Source of the DNA: Alphaproteobacteria bacterium
GTDB lineage: Bacteria > Pseudomonadota > Alphaproteobacteria > G02398745 > G023898745
DNA: 5,142 nt
Assembly (NCBI GenBank): GCA_027366195.1
Contig: DAHXKW010000055.1
Span: 1 to 5,142, forward strand
Reading direction: 5' to 3'
Made by a program: the position numbers and the translations under genes. Position 1 is the stretch's first letter. The number at the start of each line of letters is the position of its first letter. A model generated the notes under the pieces. It had not been told where the DNA came from, made no database searches, and saw only the letters and a program-made list of their open reading frames with translations. Shown here in pieces: positions 1-5,142 of the stretch.

Positions 1-658
1 AAGCCGTAATGCTCTAAACATTGATGGACTTGGAGAAAACAATGTTGCGTTCTTGTACGACAAGGGGTACATAAAATCTGTGGCTGATCTTTTTACATTA
101 AAAGAGCGCAAAAATGAACTTGAAAAAGAGCAGGGATGGGGGGTTTTATCTGTTAGTAATTTGCTCAAAGCAATTGATAAAAGTAGCCAGGTCAGATTAG
201 ATCGATTTATTTATGCTTTAGGCATTCCTATGATTGGGGAAATCAGTTCGGAATTATTAGCCAAACATTTTAGAACTATTGATTATTTTTTTCATGTGCA
301 TAAAAATGATTTTGATATTTCTGGTATTGGTCCTGTAGCTAAGGAAGAATTATTCTATTTTTTAGAACATAATAAAGAGCTTTTGCATAAACTATTGATG
401 CATATAACTGTTATGCCCTATGTTGTTCAATCAGGTTTACCTTTAAGTGGAAAGACGGTTGTTTTTACAGGTACTTTATCAATGTCTCGTCCGGAAGCTA
501 AATTACAAGCGCAAAAACTCGGTGCTACAATTGGGTCTAGCATTACCCAAAAAACTGATATTGTAGTGGTAGGCGATGATCCGGGTTCAAAATATAAAAA
601 GGCTTTAGAACTCGGCATTAAAATTATGACTGAAGATGAGTGGAAAAAACTTTTATGA
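1..658 (+). CDS. ligA: NAD-dependent DNA ligase LigA, C-terminal part (5' end outside window)
   Basis: LigA seals nicks in duplex DNA during replication and repair, using NAD+ to adenylate itself. Only the last 218 residues are visible; the frame is open from base 2 at the left edge, so the adenylation and OB-fold domains lie upstream. A TTG at 53 is not the start, because LigA-like sequence (SRNALNIDGLGE) already precedes it. Reading onward, the fragment shows the family segment ending in RLDRFIYALGIPMIGE, helix-hairpin-helix repeats (including ISGIGPVAKEEL), and a C-terminal BRCT domain over about the last 75 residues. The BRCT carries GKTVVFTGTL, the QKLGAT turn, TDIVVVGDDPGSK and the closing TEDEW. 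These match the family closely and the C-terminus looks complete. The stop TGA (656-658) overlaps the next gene's ATG, which suggests cotranscription and translational coupling. Identification is very secure. Confidence 0.97.
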   Translation, partial: SRNALNIDGLGENNVAFLYDKGYIKSVADLFTLKERKNELEKEQGWGVLSVSNLLKAIDKSSQVRLDRFIYALGIPMIGEISSELLAKHFRTIDYFFHVHKNDFDISGIGPVAKEELFYFLEHNKELLHKLLMHITVMPYVVQSGLPLSGKTVVFTGTLSMSRPEAKLQAQKLGATIGSSITQKTDIVVVGDDPGSKYKKALELGIKIMTEDEWKKLL

Positions 659-1182
659 AATTAATTTTATGTAGTGTTTGTTTAGCTCATGGTGCCGTTG
701 CTTACGGTATTTATCAATCAGTGAGTTCTGGTTTTTTTGTTAGCAATACTTTGAGAAATGGTCATTTTAATGGACGCAAGAGTTCAGTTGCCCAAATCCC
801 TTCTAATAAGGAGAATATAATAGAAATTTGTAATGCAAATTATCTTAACTCTCAGATACAGGAAAGGAAAATCAAAAAACAGAAAGGACAGAAATTTTCC
901 AAGTATTCGAAAAATGCGGGGCTATCGAGGAAAGATAGCGAAGGCAAATTAGGTTGGCGGCTTATAGGAGATTTTGGTTTAAAGACAGATATCAATACGA
1001 CAATAACTTTTACAGTTGATCGTTTTGGTATTATTACAAATTTTTCAGTAACTCCTTTTTCTAATGACGTGTACCAACAATTATCAAATTGCCTGAAAAA
1101 AATAAAGCTGGTTTGGGAGGATCAAAAAGCCCCTCCTGATAAAACTACATTTGTGAAACAGTTTATTTGTCTTCAAGCTTAG
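655..1182 (+). CDS. Small membrane-anchored or periplasmic protein, possibly TonB/TolA-like (unconfirmed)
   Basis: I do not firmly recognise this 175-residue protein. The ATG at 655 is preferred because it overlaps the ligA stop (ATGA), the usual sign of translational coupling; an in-frame GTG at 640 would add five residues. No Shine-Dalgarno is visible. Residues 3-20 are hydrophobic and contain SVCLAHGAVAYGIYQSV, which resembles the N-terminal helix of E. coli TonB (SVCIHGAVVAGLLYTSV), although the Ser-His spacing is one residue longer. Alternatively this is a short signal peptide with an AVA site at 14-16. Residues about 68-98 are lysine-rich and low in hydrophobics, like a linker. Residues about 99-175 have strand-like TITFTVDRFGIITNFSV, then a helix with C146 and a late C172. 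That layout is reminiscent of TonB/TolA C-terminal domains, including the cysteine pair of TolA. The Pro-rich spacer of classical TonB is absent. Gene reality is likely; the family assignment is an inference from pattern only. Confidence 0.8.
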   Translation: MKLILCSVCLAHGAVAYGIYQSVSSGFFVSNTLRNGHFNGRKSSVAQIPSNKENIIEICNANYLNSQIQERKIKKQKGQKFSKYSKNAGLSRKDSEGKLGWRLIGDFGLKTDINTTITFTVDRFGIITNFSVTPFSNDVYQQLSNCLKKIKLVWEDQKAPPDKTTFVKQFICLQA

Positions 1183-2234
1183 TCCTTTGTATTTTCTTCT
1201 GAGTTATTTTCTGACTCATCAATAGCGAAAGCTGTATCAGGATTTTGGTTATATTTAGTGCGAATGAGTTGTTCGATTTCATTTGCTAAAGTAGGGTTAT
1301 CTTTCAGATAATTTTTAGCGACTTCTCTACCTTGCCCAAGTTTGTTATTTTTATAAGCATACCAGGCACCAGATTTTTCAATAATCCCACAAGTAACGCC
1401 CATATCAATAAGTTCACCGGTCTTTGAAATCCCATTGCCATAGCTGACATCAAATTCAACAGTTCTGAAGGGTGGGGCCATTTTATTTTTAACAACTTTG
1501 ACGCGTGTATGATTACCTACGATTTCATCCTTATCTTTTACGGAACCAATCCGTCTGATATCTATGCGAACAGATGCATAAAACTTAAGAGCATTACCGC
1601 CAGTTGTTGTTTCTGGACTGCCAAACATAACACCAATTTTTTGACGGATTTGGTTAATGAAGATGACCATACAATTTGTTTTTGAGATTGAGCCTGTGAT
1701 TTTACGAAGCGCTTGGCTCATCAGTCTGGCTTGTAGTCCCATATGGGAATCACCCATATCTCCCTCTAGCTCTGCCTTTGGTACGAGGGCAGCAACGCTA
1801 TCGACGACGATGATATCAACTGCGCCACTACGTACGAGCGTATCTGTAATTTCAAGTGCTTGTTCACCTGTATCGGGTTGCGAAATAATTAGATCTTCAA
1901 TCTTTACGCCTAATTTTCTGGCGTATCCTGGATCTAAAGCATGTTCAGCATCAACGAAAGCGCAAACGCCACCTTTTTTTTGACATTCGGCAATTACATG
2001 TAGTGTTAGAGTTGTTTTGCCTGATGATTCTGGTCCAAAAATTTCGATGATACGTCCCTTTGGTAAACCGCCAATGCCTAAAGCTAAATCTAGTCCTAGA
2101 GAACCTGTAGAAATAGCTTCGATTTCCATAGAGCTGTCTTTCTGACCAAGGCGCATCACTGATCCTTTGCCAAAAGTTTTTTCGATTTGGGATAATGCGG
2201 CTTCTAAAGCCTTTGTTTTTTCAGCGGTTGACAC
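1179..2234 (-). CDS. recA: Recombinase RecA
   Basis: RecA forms ATP-dependent filaments on single-stranded DNA, drives homologous strand exchange, and stimulates LexA-type self-cleavage in the SOS response. The 351-residue protein is full length for the family. Visible motifs are Walker A GPESSGKT (67-74), the catalytic glutamate in DAEHALD (E97), Walker B IIVVDS (141-146), loop L1 EGDMGDSHMG (157-166), and loop L2 through INQIRQKIG and GSPETTTGGNALKFY. An acidic tail (DESENNSEENTKD) closes it. The start is GTG at 2234, giving MSTAEKTKALEAALSQIE, where conserved family sequence begins; no upstream in-frame start was seen. Ribosome binding is weak, with only a purine-rich AGAAAAGAAA tract about 6 bases upstream. 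The TAA stop (1179-1181) overlaps the TAG of the convergent gene. No recX or alaS is visible nearby, and no alphaproteobacterial SOS box (GAAC-N7-GTTC) or E. coli-type LexA box is evident upstream. Confidence 0.99.
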   Translation of the reverse strand: MSTAEKTKALEAALSQIEKTFGKGSVMRLGQKDSSMEIEAISTGSLGLDLALGIGGLPKGRIIEIFGPESSGKTTLTLHVIAECQKKGGVCAFVDAEHALDPGYARKLGVKIEDLIISQPDTGEQALEITDTLVRSGAVDIIVVDSVAALVPKAELEGDMGDSHMGLQARLMSQALRKITGSISKTNCMVIFINQIRQKIGVMFGSPETTTGGNALKFYASVRIDIRRIGSVKDKDEIVGNHTRVKVVKNKMAPPFRTVEFDVSYGNGISKTGELIDMGVTCGIIEKSGAWYAYKNNKLGQGREVAKNYLKDNPTLANEIEQLIRTKYNQNPDTAFAIDESENNSEENTKD

Positions 2235-2255
2235 GTACGTTTCTTTTCTATGACT

Positions 2256-2285
2256 TCTATATCAAGCTATCACAAAAAAAGTAAA
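2256..2285 (-). promoter_or_regulatory. Candidate sigma-70 promoter for recA
   Basis: On the minus strand, a -35-like TTTACT (2280-2285) is followed after 18 bases by a -10-like TATAGA (2256-2261), each matching consensus at four of six positions. Transcription would begin near 2249 and leave a leader of about 15 bases before the GTG start. A second -35 choice, TTGTCA, lies a few bases further upstream. In such AT-rich DNA these matches are easily found by chance. Position and spacing relative to recA are the main support. Confidence 0.35.
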
Positions 2286-2289
2286 TGTT

Positions 2290-2318
2290 TTGACAATCAT
2301 GTAAAAAATTTCCAAAAT
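2290..2318 (+). promoter_or_regulatory. Candidate sigma-70 promoter for proB
   Basis: A perfect -35 hexamer TTGACA (2290-2295) is followed after 17 bases by CAAAAT (2313-2318), which matches the -10 consensus at four of six positions. Transcription would start near 2325, leaving a leader of about 27 bases before the preferred proB start at 2352. This promoter and the recA candidate lie back to back, with their -35 elements only four bases apart. If this promoter is used, a proB start at 2250 is excluded, because it lies upstream of the promoter. Confidence 0.42.
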
Positions 2319-2355
2319 GAGCCGTTATATGAAGTTTCACGTATTTTTTATATGA
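2317..2355 (+). other. Possible leader mini-ORF overlapping the proB start
   Basis: An ATG at 2317 opens a 12-codon frame (MSRYMKFHVFFI) ending in TGA at 2353-2355; a second in-frame ATG at 2329 would give eight codons. The TGA overlaps the preferred proB ATG (2352-2354) as ATGA, the same junction seen between ligA and its downstream gene. Because proB has no recognisable Shine-Dalgarno, reinitiation after this mini-ORF would be one way to load ribosomes. The candidate proB transcript would begin near 2325, so the 2329 start is the more plausible and would sit almost at the 5' end. This rests on sequence arrangement alone and could be chance. Confidence 0.25.
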
Positions 2356-3407
2356 AGCGTATTGTGGTAAAAGTTGGGACTCAATGTTTAATTAATGAGA
2401 AAGGACAAGTGCGTCAAGACGTTATTGAGCATGTGATGGGTCAGATTATATGCTTGAAAAAACGGGGGTTTGCCGTTTTACTTGTGACTTCAGGCGCTGT
2501 GGCAACCGGGAAAACTTTGTTACAAAGGGCGCCTCAGTTTTTAAATTCTGGTTTGGAAAGCAAAGTTGCTTTTAGCTTGGGTATGCCACACTTATTCAAT
2601 GCGTACCAAGAAAGAGCAGCAAGAGATAATCTTTTGTGTGCTCAAATTCTATTGACTAAAAATGATTTTAGAACCCGTTCACGTTACTTGCAGATCATGT
2701 ACCTATTTGAAGGTTTAATTTTTGAGGAAAATATCATACCTATCGTTAATGAAAACGATGCGGTTTCTTCACCTGAATCTGCTTTTGTGGATAATGACGA
2801 ACTTGCGGGGTTACTTGCAGCACAGGTGCGTGCGCATCGTTTAATTATTTTTACAACGGTTGAAGGAGTTTACGATAAAAATCCCTATGAGCATGCTGCG
2901 GCGAAGCTTATTCGAGAAATTTGTTCAGATGATCTTGTGCCTGAAATGGATACACAAAAGTCTCAAATGGGTCGAGGAGGAATGCAGTCGAAACTTAACA
3001 CGGCACTTAAAGTATCAAAATTAGGTATAGAAACGGTTATAGCTCATATTGATCATTGTGGAACTATGTGTTGGTTTGATGAGCATCATGAAGGTACAAA
3101 AATAACAGCATCTAAAAATGTATCTGCTTACAAACGTTGGTTGTCTTTCTGTCAGGGGGTTGCTGGTGTATATGTCAACACAGGTGCTATAGATGCTTTG
3201 CAAAATAAAAAAGCAAGTCTGCTACCTATTGGTATCACAGAAATATGTGGTGATTTTAAGAAAGGAGATGTAATTTATGTTCTTAATGAAGATCATAAAA
3301 TTATAGCCATTGGTCAAGCAGCTTATGATAGTCAGCAATTGCATAATGCGTTGGGGCAAGCACAGCAACCCGAATTAATTCATTGTAATAATATGTATGT
3401 TTATTAG
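2352..3407 (+). CDS. proB: Glutamate 5-kinase ProB
   Basis: ProB phosphorylates glutamate to glutamyl-5-phosphate in the cytoplasm, the first and normally proline-inhibited step of proline synthesis. I chose ATG 2352 (351 residues) because conserved sequence begins at once with KRIVVKVGT. The frame extends to an ATG at 2250, but those 34 residues look unlike the family. The amino-acid kinase domain shows K7 in VVKVGT, SGAVATG (48-53; usual SGAIAAG), VNENDAV (132-138), VDNDELAG (146-153; usual GDND), GVYDKNP (172-178) and GRGGMQSK (207-214; usual GTGGMxTK). A C-terminal PUA domain follows from about residue 274, with KKASLLPIGI (286-295), GDFKKGDVI and AAYDSQQL. Length is close to the usual 365-375. 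Odd points are a GM where GQ is usual (77-78), T168/T169 where TD is usual, and no proA downstream. No Shine-Dalgarno is seen, and a mini-ORF stop overlaps the start. Confidence 0.95.
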   Translation: MKRIVVKVGTQCLINEKGQVRQDVIEHVMGQIICLKKRGFAVLLVTSGAVATGKTLLQRAPQFLNSGLESKVAFSLGMPHLFNAYQERAARDNLLCAQILLTKNDFRTRSRYLQIMYLFEGLIFEENIIPIVNENDAVSSPESAFVDNDELAGLLAAQVRAHRLIIFTTVEGVYDKNPYEHAAAKLIREICSDDLVPEMDTQKSQMGRGGMQSKLNTALKVSKLGIETVIAHIDHCGTMCWFDEHHEGTKITASKNVSAYKRWLSFCQGVAGVYVNTGAIDALQNKKASLLPIGITEICGDFKKGDVIYVLNEDHKIIAIGQAAYDSQQLHNALGQAQQPELIHCNNMYVY

Positions 3408-3417
3408 ATTGATATTA

Positions 3418-3443
3418 ATTTAATATTAATATTAATATTAAAT
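3418..3443. repeat. 26-bp perfect AT-only palindrome with hexamer repeats
   Basis: The spacer between proB and murJ holds three tandem copies of TAATAT (3421-3438) inside a longer perfect palindrome centred between 3430 and 3431. It has no G or C. It could extrude as an all-AT cruciform or hairpin, act as an UP-like element for murJ, bind an AT-preferring protein, or simply be a replication-slippage tract. No T-run follows in the manner of an intrinsic terminator. A possible -10 TAAAAT lies at 3455-3460 just before murJ, but no good -35 pairs with it. Confidence 0.8.
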
Positions 3444-3466
3444 ATAGATACATTTAAAATATTCAC

Positions 3467-4939
3467 TTGTTTATTAAACAGTTTCTAAAGTTCACAGTTC
3501 CTATGTTTGTGGCTAGATACATTGGAATTTTTAAAGACAGCTTGTTTACAAGCATATTTGGTGCTACCTATTTGGCCGATACATTCATGGTAGCTTATAA
3601 GTTTCCACAATTATTACGGGTCTTTTTTGCAGATTGGACAGTTTATGGAACTTTAGTACCAAGTTTATCGGCGGAGCATGAAAAGTCTCCAACAAAAGCT
3701 AGAAACATGTTGAATGGATATTTTTCATTTATGCTTGTTCTAATTTCTGGCCTGGTTATTTTAGGTGAATTATTTTGTCCTTATATTATACCTTTGATTG
3801 CACCAGGATTTATAGGAGATCCCATACGTTCTAATTTGCTCAACGATTTGTTTCGCGTACTATTACCGATAATTTTATTTATGTCTTTAGGAACAATACT
3901 AATATCTTTACAAAATGTCTTACAGCGATTTTGGATTCAGCCGACATATAGGTGCATGCAAGATTTTGTGATGATTGGCGTCATGTTAATTGGAGTTCGT
4001 TTCCTGCCAAATTATAAGTTGATTCACTGGCTTGCTTGGGGAACTATGCTTGCAGGAATTTTGCAATTAACAAGCGTGGGCTATATGTGTTATAGAAACC
4101 ACTACCCTATTTATCTAACAAGAAAATTTTGGACTGAAAAAACAAAAGCTTTAGTAAAACAAATGTCTAAAACAGCTTTTGCTTCTTTGAGTTTATACTT
4201 ATTAACTTTTATCACGGTGGCCTTTGCTTCTTTGTTGGCTCCTGGGCAAATTACTTATTTATTGTGTGTAGACCGTATCATTTTGATTGCTGTCGATGCT
4301 TTTGGTGGTGCTATTACAACTATTTTATTAACCTATGTAGGTAAATATCTTGATAACAATAAAAAGCTGACTTTGTTGCTTGAAGATATTGTTCTGGTAT
4401 CAGTACAAATGTCTTTGATCGTCGCTGTTTTAGTATTTCTAACAGCGCCACATATCGTAAAATTACTTTATGGTTATGGTCGTTTTAACTCAACGGATTG
4501 TCTGTACACAGCTGAAATTCTCAGAATATCAGTGTGGGGTATGCCAGCATTCGCTTTAACAAGAATGCTAAGTTTGTATACTATTGCTATTGGAAGGGCT
4601 AAAATTTCTTACGTTGCTAGTATAGTAAGCGTTTCTGTTAGTTTATTAGCTAACTTTTGGTTTATACAAGAAGGATTTGGTTGTGTGGGGGTGGCATTGG
4701 CAGCGGTTATCGCTTTATGGAGTGGCATCGTGTGTTATATTCCGCTTCTATATAGAGTGAGATGGCAGTTTGGTGTTATTACTATGTTGTGGAATGGGAT
4801 TCATGGGCTAATAGGATATTTGTTGTGGCATTATACCCCGATCAATATAGCTTTGGGTACAACATTAGTTTCTTATTTTATATTAGGAAAATATTTGCAT
4901 ATTTTACGTATTGGCCAAGAAAGGGTGCTGGGACGTTAA
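3467..4939 (+). CDS. murJ: MurJ/MviN-family lipid II flippase, divergent
   Basis: MurJ moves the peptidoglycan precursor lipid II from the inner to the outer face of the cytoplasmic membrane. The 490-residue product (family about 510-525) is hydrophobic throughout, with a dozen or more likely membrane helices. TTG 3467 is preferred: it aligns the N-terminus with E. coli MurJ within one residue, and a stop at 3455 closes the frame just upstream. No Shine-Dalgarno is seen. Aligned by eye to E. coli MurJ, R17, D24, D38, R51 and R270 match functional positions R18, D25, D39, R52 and R270, while R24 is a lysine here (K23). LADTFMVAYKFPQLLR and LLYGYGRFNSTD match family segments. Unusual features are FADWTV (54-59) in place of FAEGAF, and DRIILIAVD (269-277), where the usual conserved proline of the RLxxxP segment is absent. 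It could be a true but fast-evolving MurJ or a MurJ-like paralogue with another polyisoprenyl-linked substrate. Confidence 0.85.
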   Translation: MFIKQFLKFTVPMFVARYIGIFKDSLFTSIFGATYLADTFMVAYKFPQLLRVFFADWTVYGTLVPSLSAEHEKSPTKARNMLNGYFSFMLVLISGLVILGELFCPYIIPLIAPGFIGDPIRSNLLNDLFRVLLPIILFMSLGTILISLQNVLQRFWIQPTYRCMQDFVMIGVMLIGVRFLPNYKLIHWLAWGTMLAGILQLTSVGYMCYRNHYPIYLTRKFWTEKTKALVKQMSKTAFASLSLYLLTFITVAFASLLAPGQITYLLCVDRIILIAVDAFGGAITTILLTYVGKYLDNNKKLTLLLEDIVLVSVQMSLIVAVLVFLTAPHIVKLLYGYGRFNSTDCLYTAEILRISVWGMPAFALTRMLSLYTIAIGRAKISYVASIVSVSVSLLANFWFIQEGFGCVGVALAAVIALWSGIVCYIPLLYRVRWQFGVITMLWNGIHGLIGYLLWHYTPINIALGTTLVSYFILGKYLHILRIGQERVLGR

Positions 4940-4950
4940 GGTTTGTTTTT

Positions 4951-5142
4951 TTAAGCGCGATAAGATAGTGCCTCTAGAATGTCTCCTTCTTCTACCTGAT
5001 AATGTTGATTGAGATCTGCAATGGTTCTTGCTACACGTAGAATTCGATTGTATCGACGTGCAGAAATATCCAGTTGAGTTGCGGCTTCTTGCATGAATTC
5101 TTCCATTCCTTTAGCCAGATTTATTTGTGTTCTTAGATTTTC
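4951..5142 (-). CDS. comM: ComM/YifB-family Mg-chelatase-like AAA+ ATPase, C-terminal end (partial)
   Basis: The minus strand is open from the right edge to a TAA at 4951-4953 and encodes the last 63 residues. It contains LDISARRYNRILRVARTIADL and ends in ILEALSYRA. This is the characteristic C-terminal helical domain of YifB/ComM proteins (family form LSARAYHRVLRVARTIADL, then EALSYR). ComM is a hexameric ATPase that promotes branch migration during integration of taken-up DNA by natural transformation; its role in non-competent bacteria is less clear. The ATPase core and Walker motifs lie outside the window, so catalytic integrity cannot be judged. It converges on murJ with 11 bases between the two stops. 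The only terminator-like feature in that gap is a T-rich run (4942-4952) without an adjoining stem. Identification of the family is firm; functional assignment as ComM is by homology pattern. Confidence 0.9.
   Translation of the reverse strand, partial: ENLRTQINLAKGMEEFMQEAATQLDISARRYNRILRVARTIADLNQHYQVEEGDILEALSYRA

Noticed and set aside
53..55. TTG as a true start for the first gene
   Set aside because: LigA-like coding sequence continues upstream in frame to the window edge, so the gene is truncated by the window rather than starting here.
427..618. Minus-strand 63-codon open frame within ligA
   Set aside because: It lies opposite the well-conserved BRCT domain of ligA and has no recognisable domain; shadow frame.
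1304..1495. Minus-strand 63-codon open frame in a second frame of recA
   Set aside because: It is wholly inside recA, whose own frame is strongly conserved; shadow frame.
1657..1983. Plus-strand 108-codon open frame antisense to recA
   Set aside because: It is Ser/Thr/Ala-rich, as expected of antisense translation, and lies opposite the recA core; no independent support.
2233..2240. ACGTACGT palindrome at the recA start as an operator
   Set aside because: An 8-bp palindrome overlapping the start codon is too short and has no second copy in the gap; likely chance.
2235..2351. LexA/SOS box in the recA-proB gap
   Set aside because: No GAAC-N7-GTTC or CTGT-N8-ACAG arrangement is found on either strand.
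3021..3203. Minus-strand 60-codon open frame within proB
   Set aside because: It is opposite the conserved proB coding region and resembles no known protein.
4940..4960. Possible bidirectional intrinsic terminator between murJ and comM
   Set aside because: A T-rich run is present at 4942-4952, but I could not find a GC-rich stem next to it on either strand.
4762..4968. Plus-strand 68-codon frame overlapping the murJ end and the comM end
   Set aside because: It overlaps two genes in another frame, and its hydrophobic aromatic content is an out-of-frame reflection of murJ.

Overview
The window is an AT-rich (roughly 35-40% G+C by eye), tightly packed stretch of bacterial chromosome. It carries mostly housekeeping genes. 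RecA and the C-terminal part of the NAD-dependent DNA ligase read as proteobacterial, with an alphaproteobacterial flavour. The low G+C, frequent TTG/GTG starts, near absence of Shine-Dalgarno sequences and divergent membrane proteins would suit a host-associated alphaproteobacterium (Holosporales- or Rickettsiales-like). That placement is inference and needs a phylogeny.

Layout from left to right: the C-terminal third of ligA (+) enters from the left edge. Its stop codon overlaps, as ATGA, the start of a 175-residue protein (+) that I do not firmly recognise; its ends resemble the TonB/TolA family. That gene converges on recA (-), and the two stop codons overlap, so there is no space for a terminator. 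recA and proB (+, glutamate 5-kinase) are divergent. They share a gap of about 117 bp holding plausible back-to-back promoters and a possible 8-12 codon mini-ORF whose stop overlaps the proB start. A short AT-only spacer containing a 26-bp perfect palindrome separates proB from a divergent MurJ/MviN-type lipid II flippase (+). At the right edge the C-terminus of a ComM/YifB-type AAA+ ATPase (-) converges on murJ with an 11-bp gap.

The genes fall into three roles. ligA, recA and comM concern DNA repair, recombination and possibly uptake of DNA. murJ, and perhaps the TonB/TolA-like protein, concern the cell envelope. proB performs the first step of proline synthesis but has no proA beside it here. 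I see no mobile element, CRISPR array, tRNA or rRNA, and no clear new multi-gene system. The points most worth a second look are the TonB/TolA-like protein coupled to ligA, the unusual MurJ sequence, the proB leader mini-ORF, and the palindromic AT repeat.
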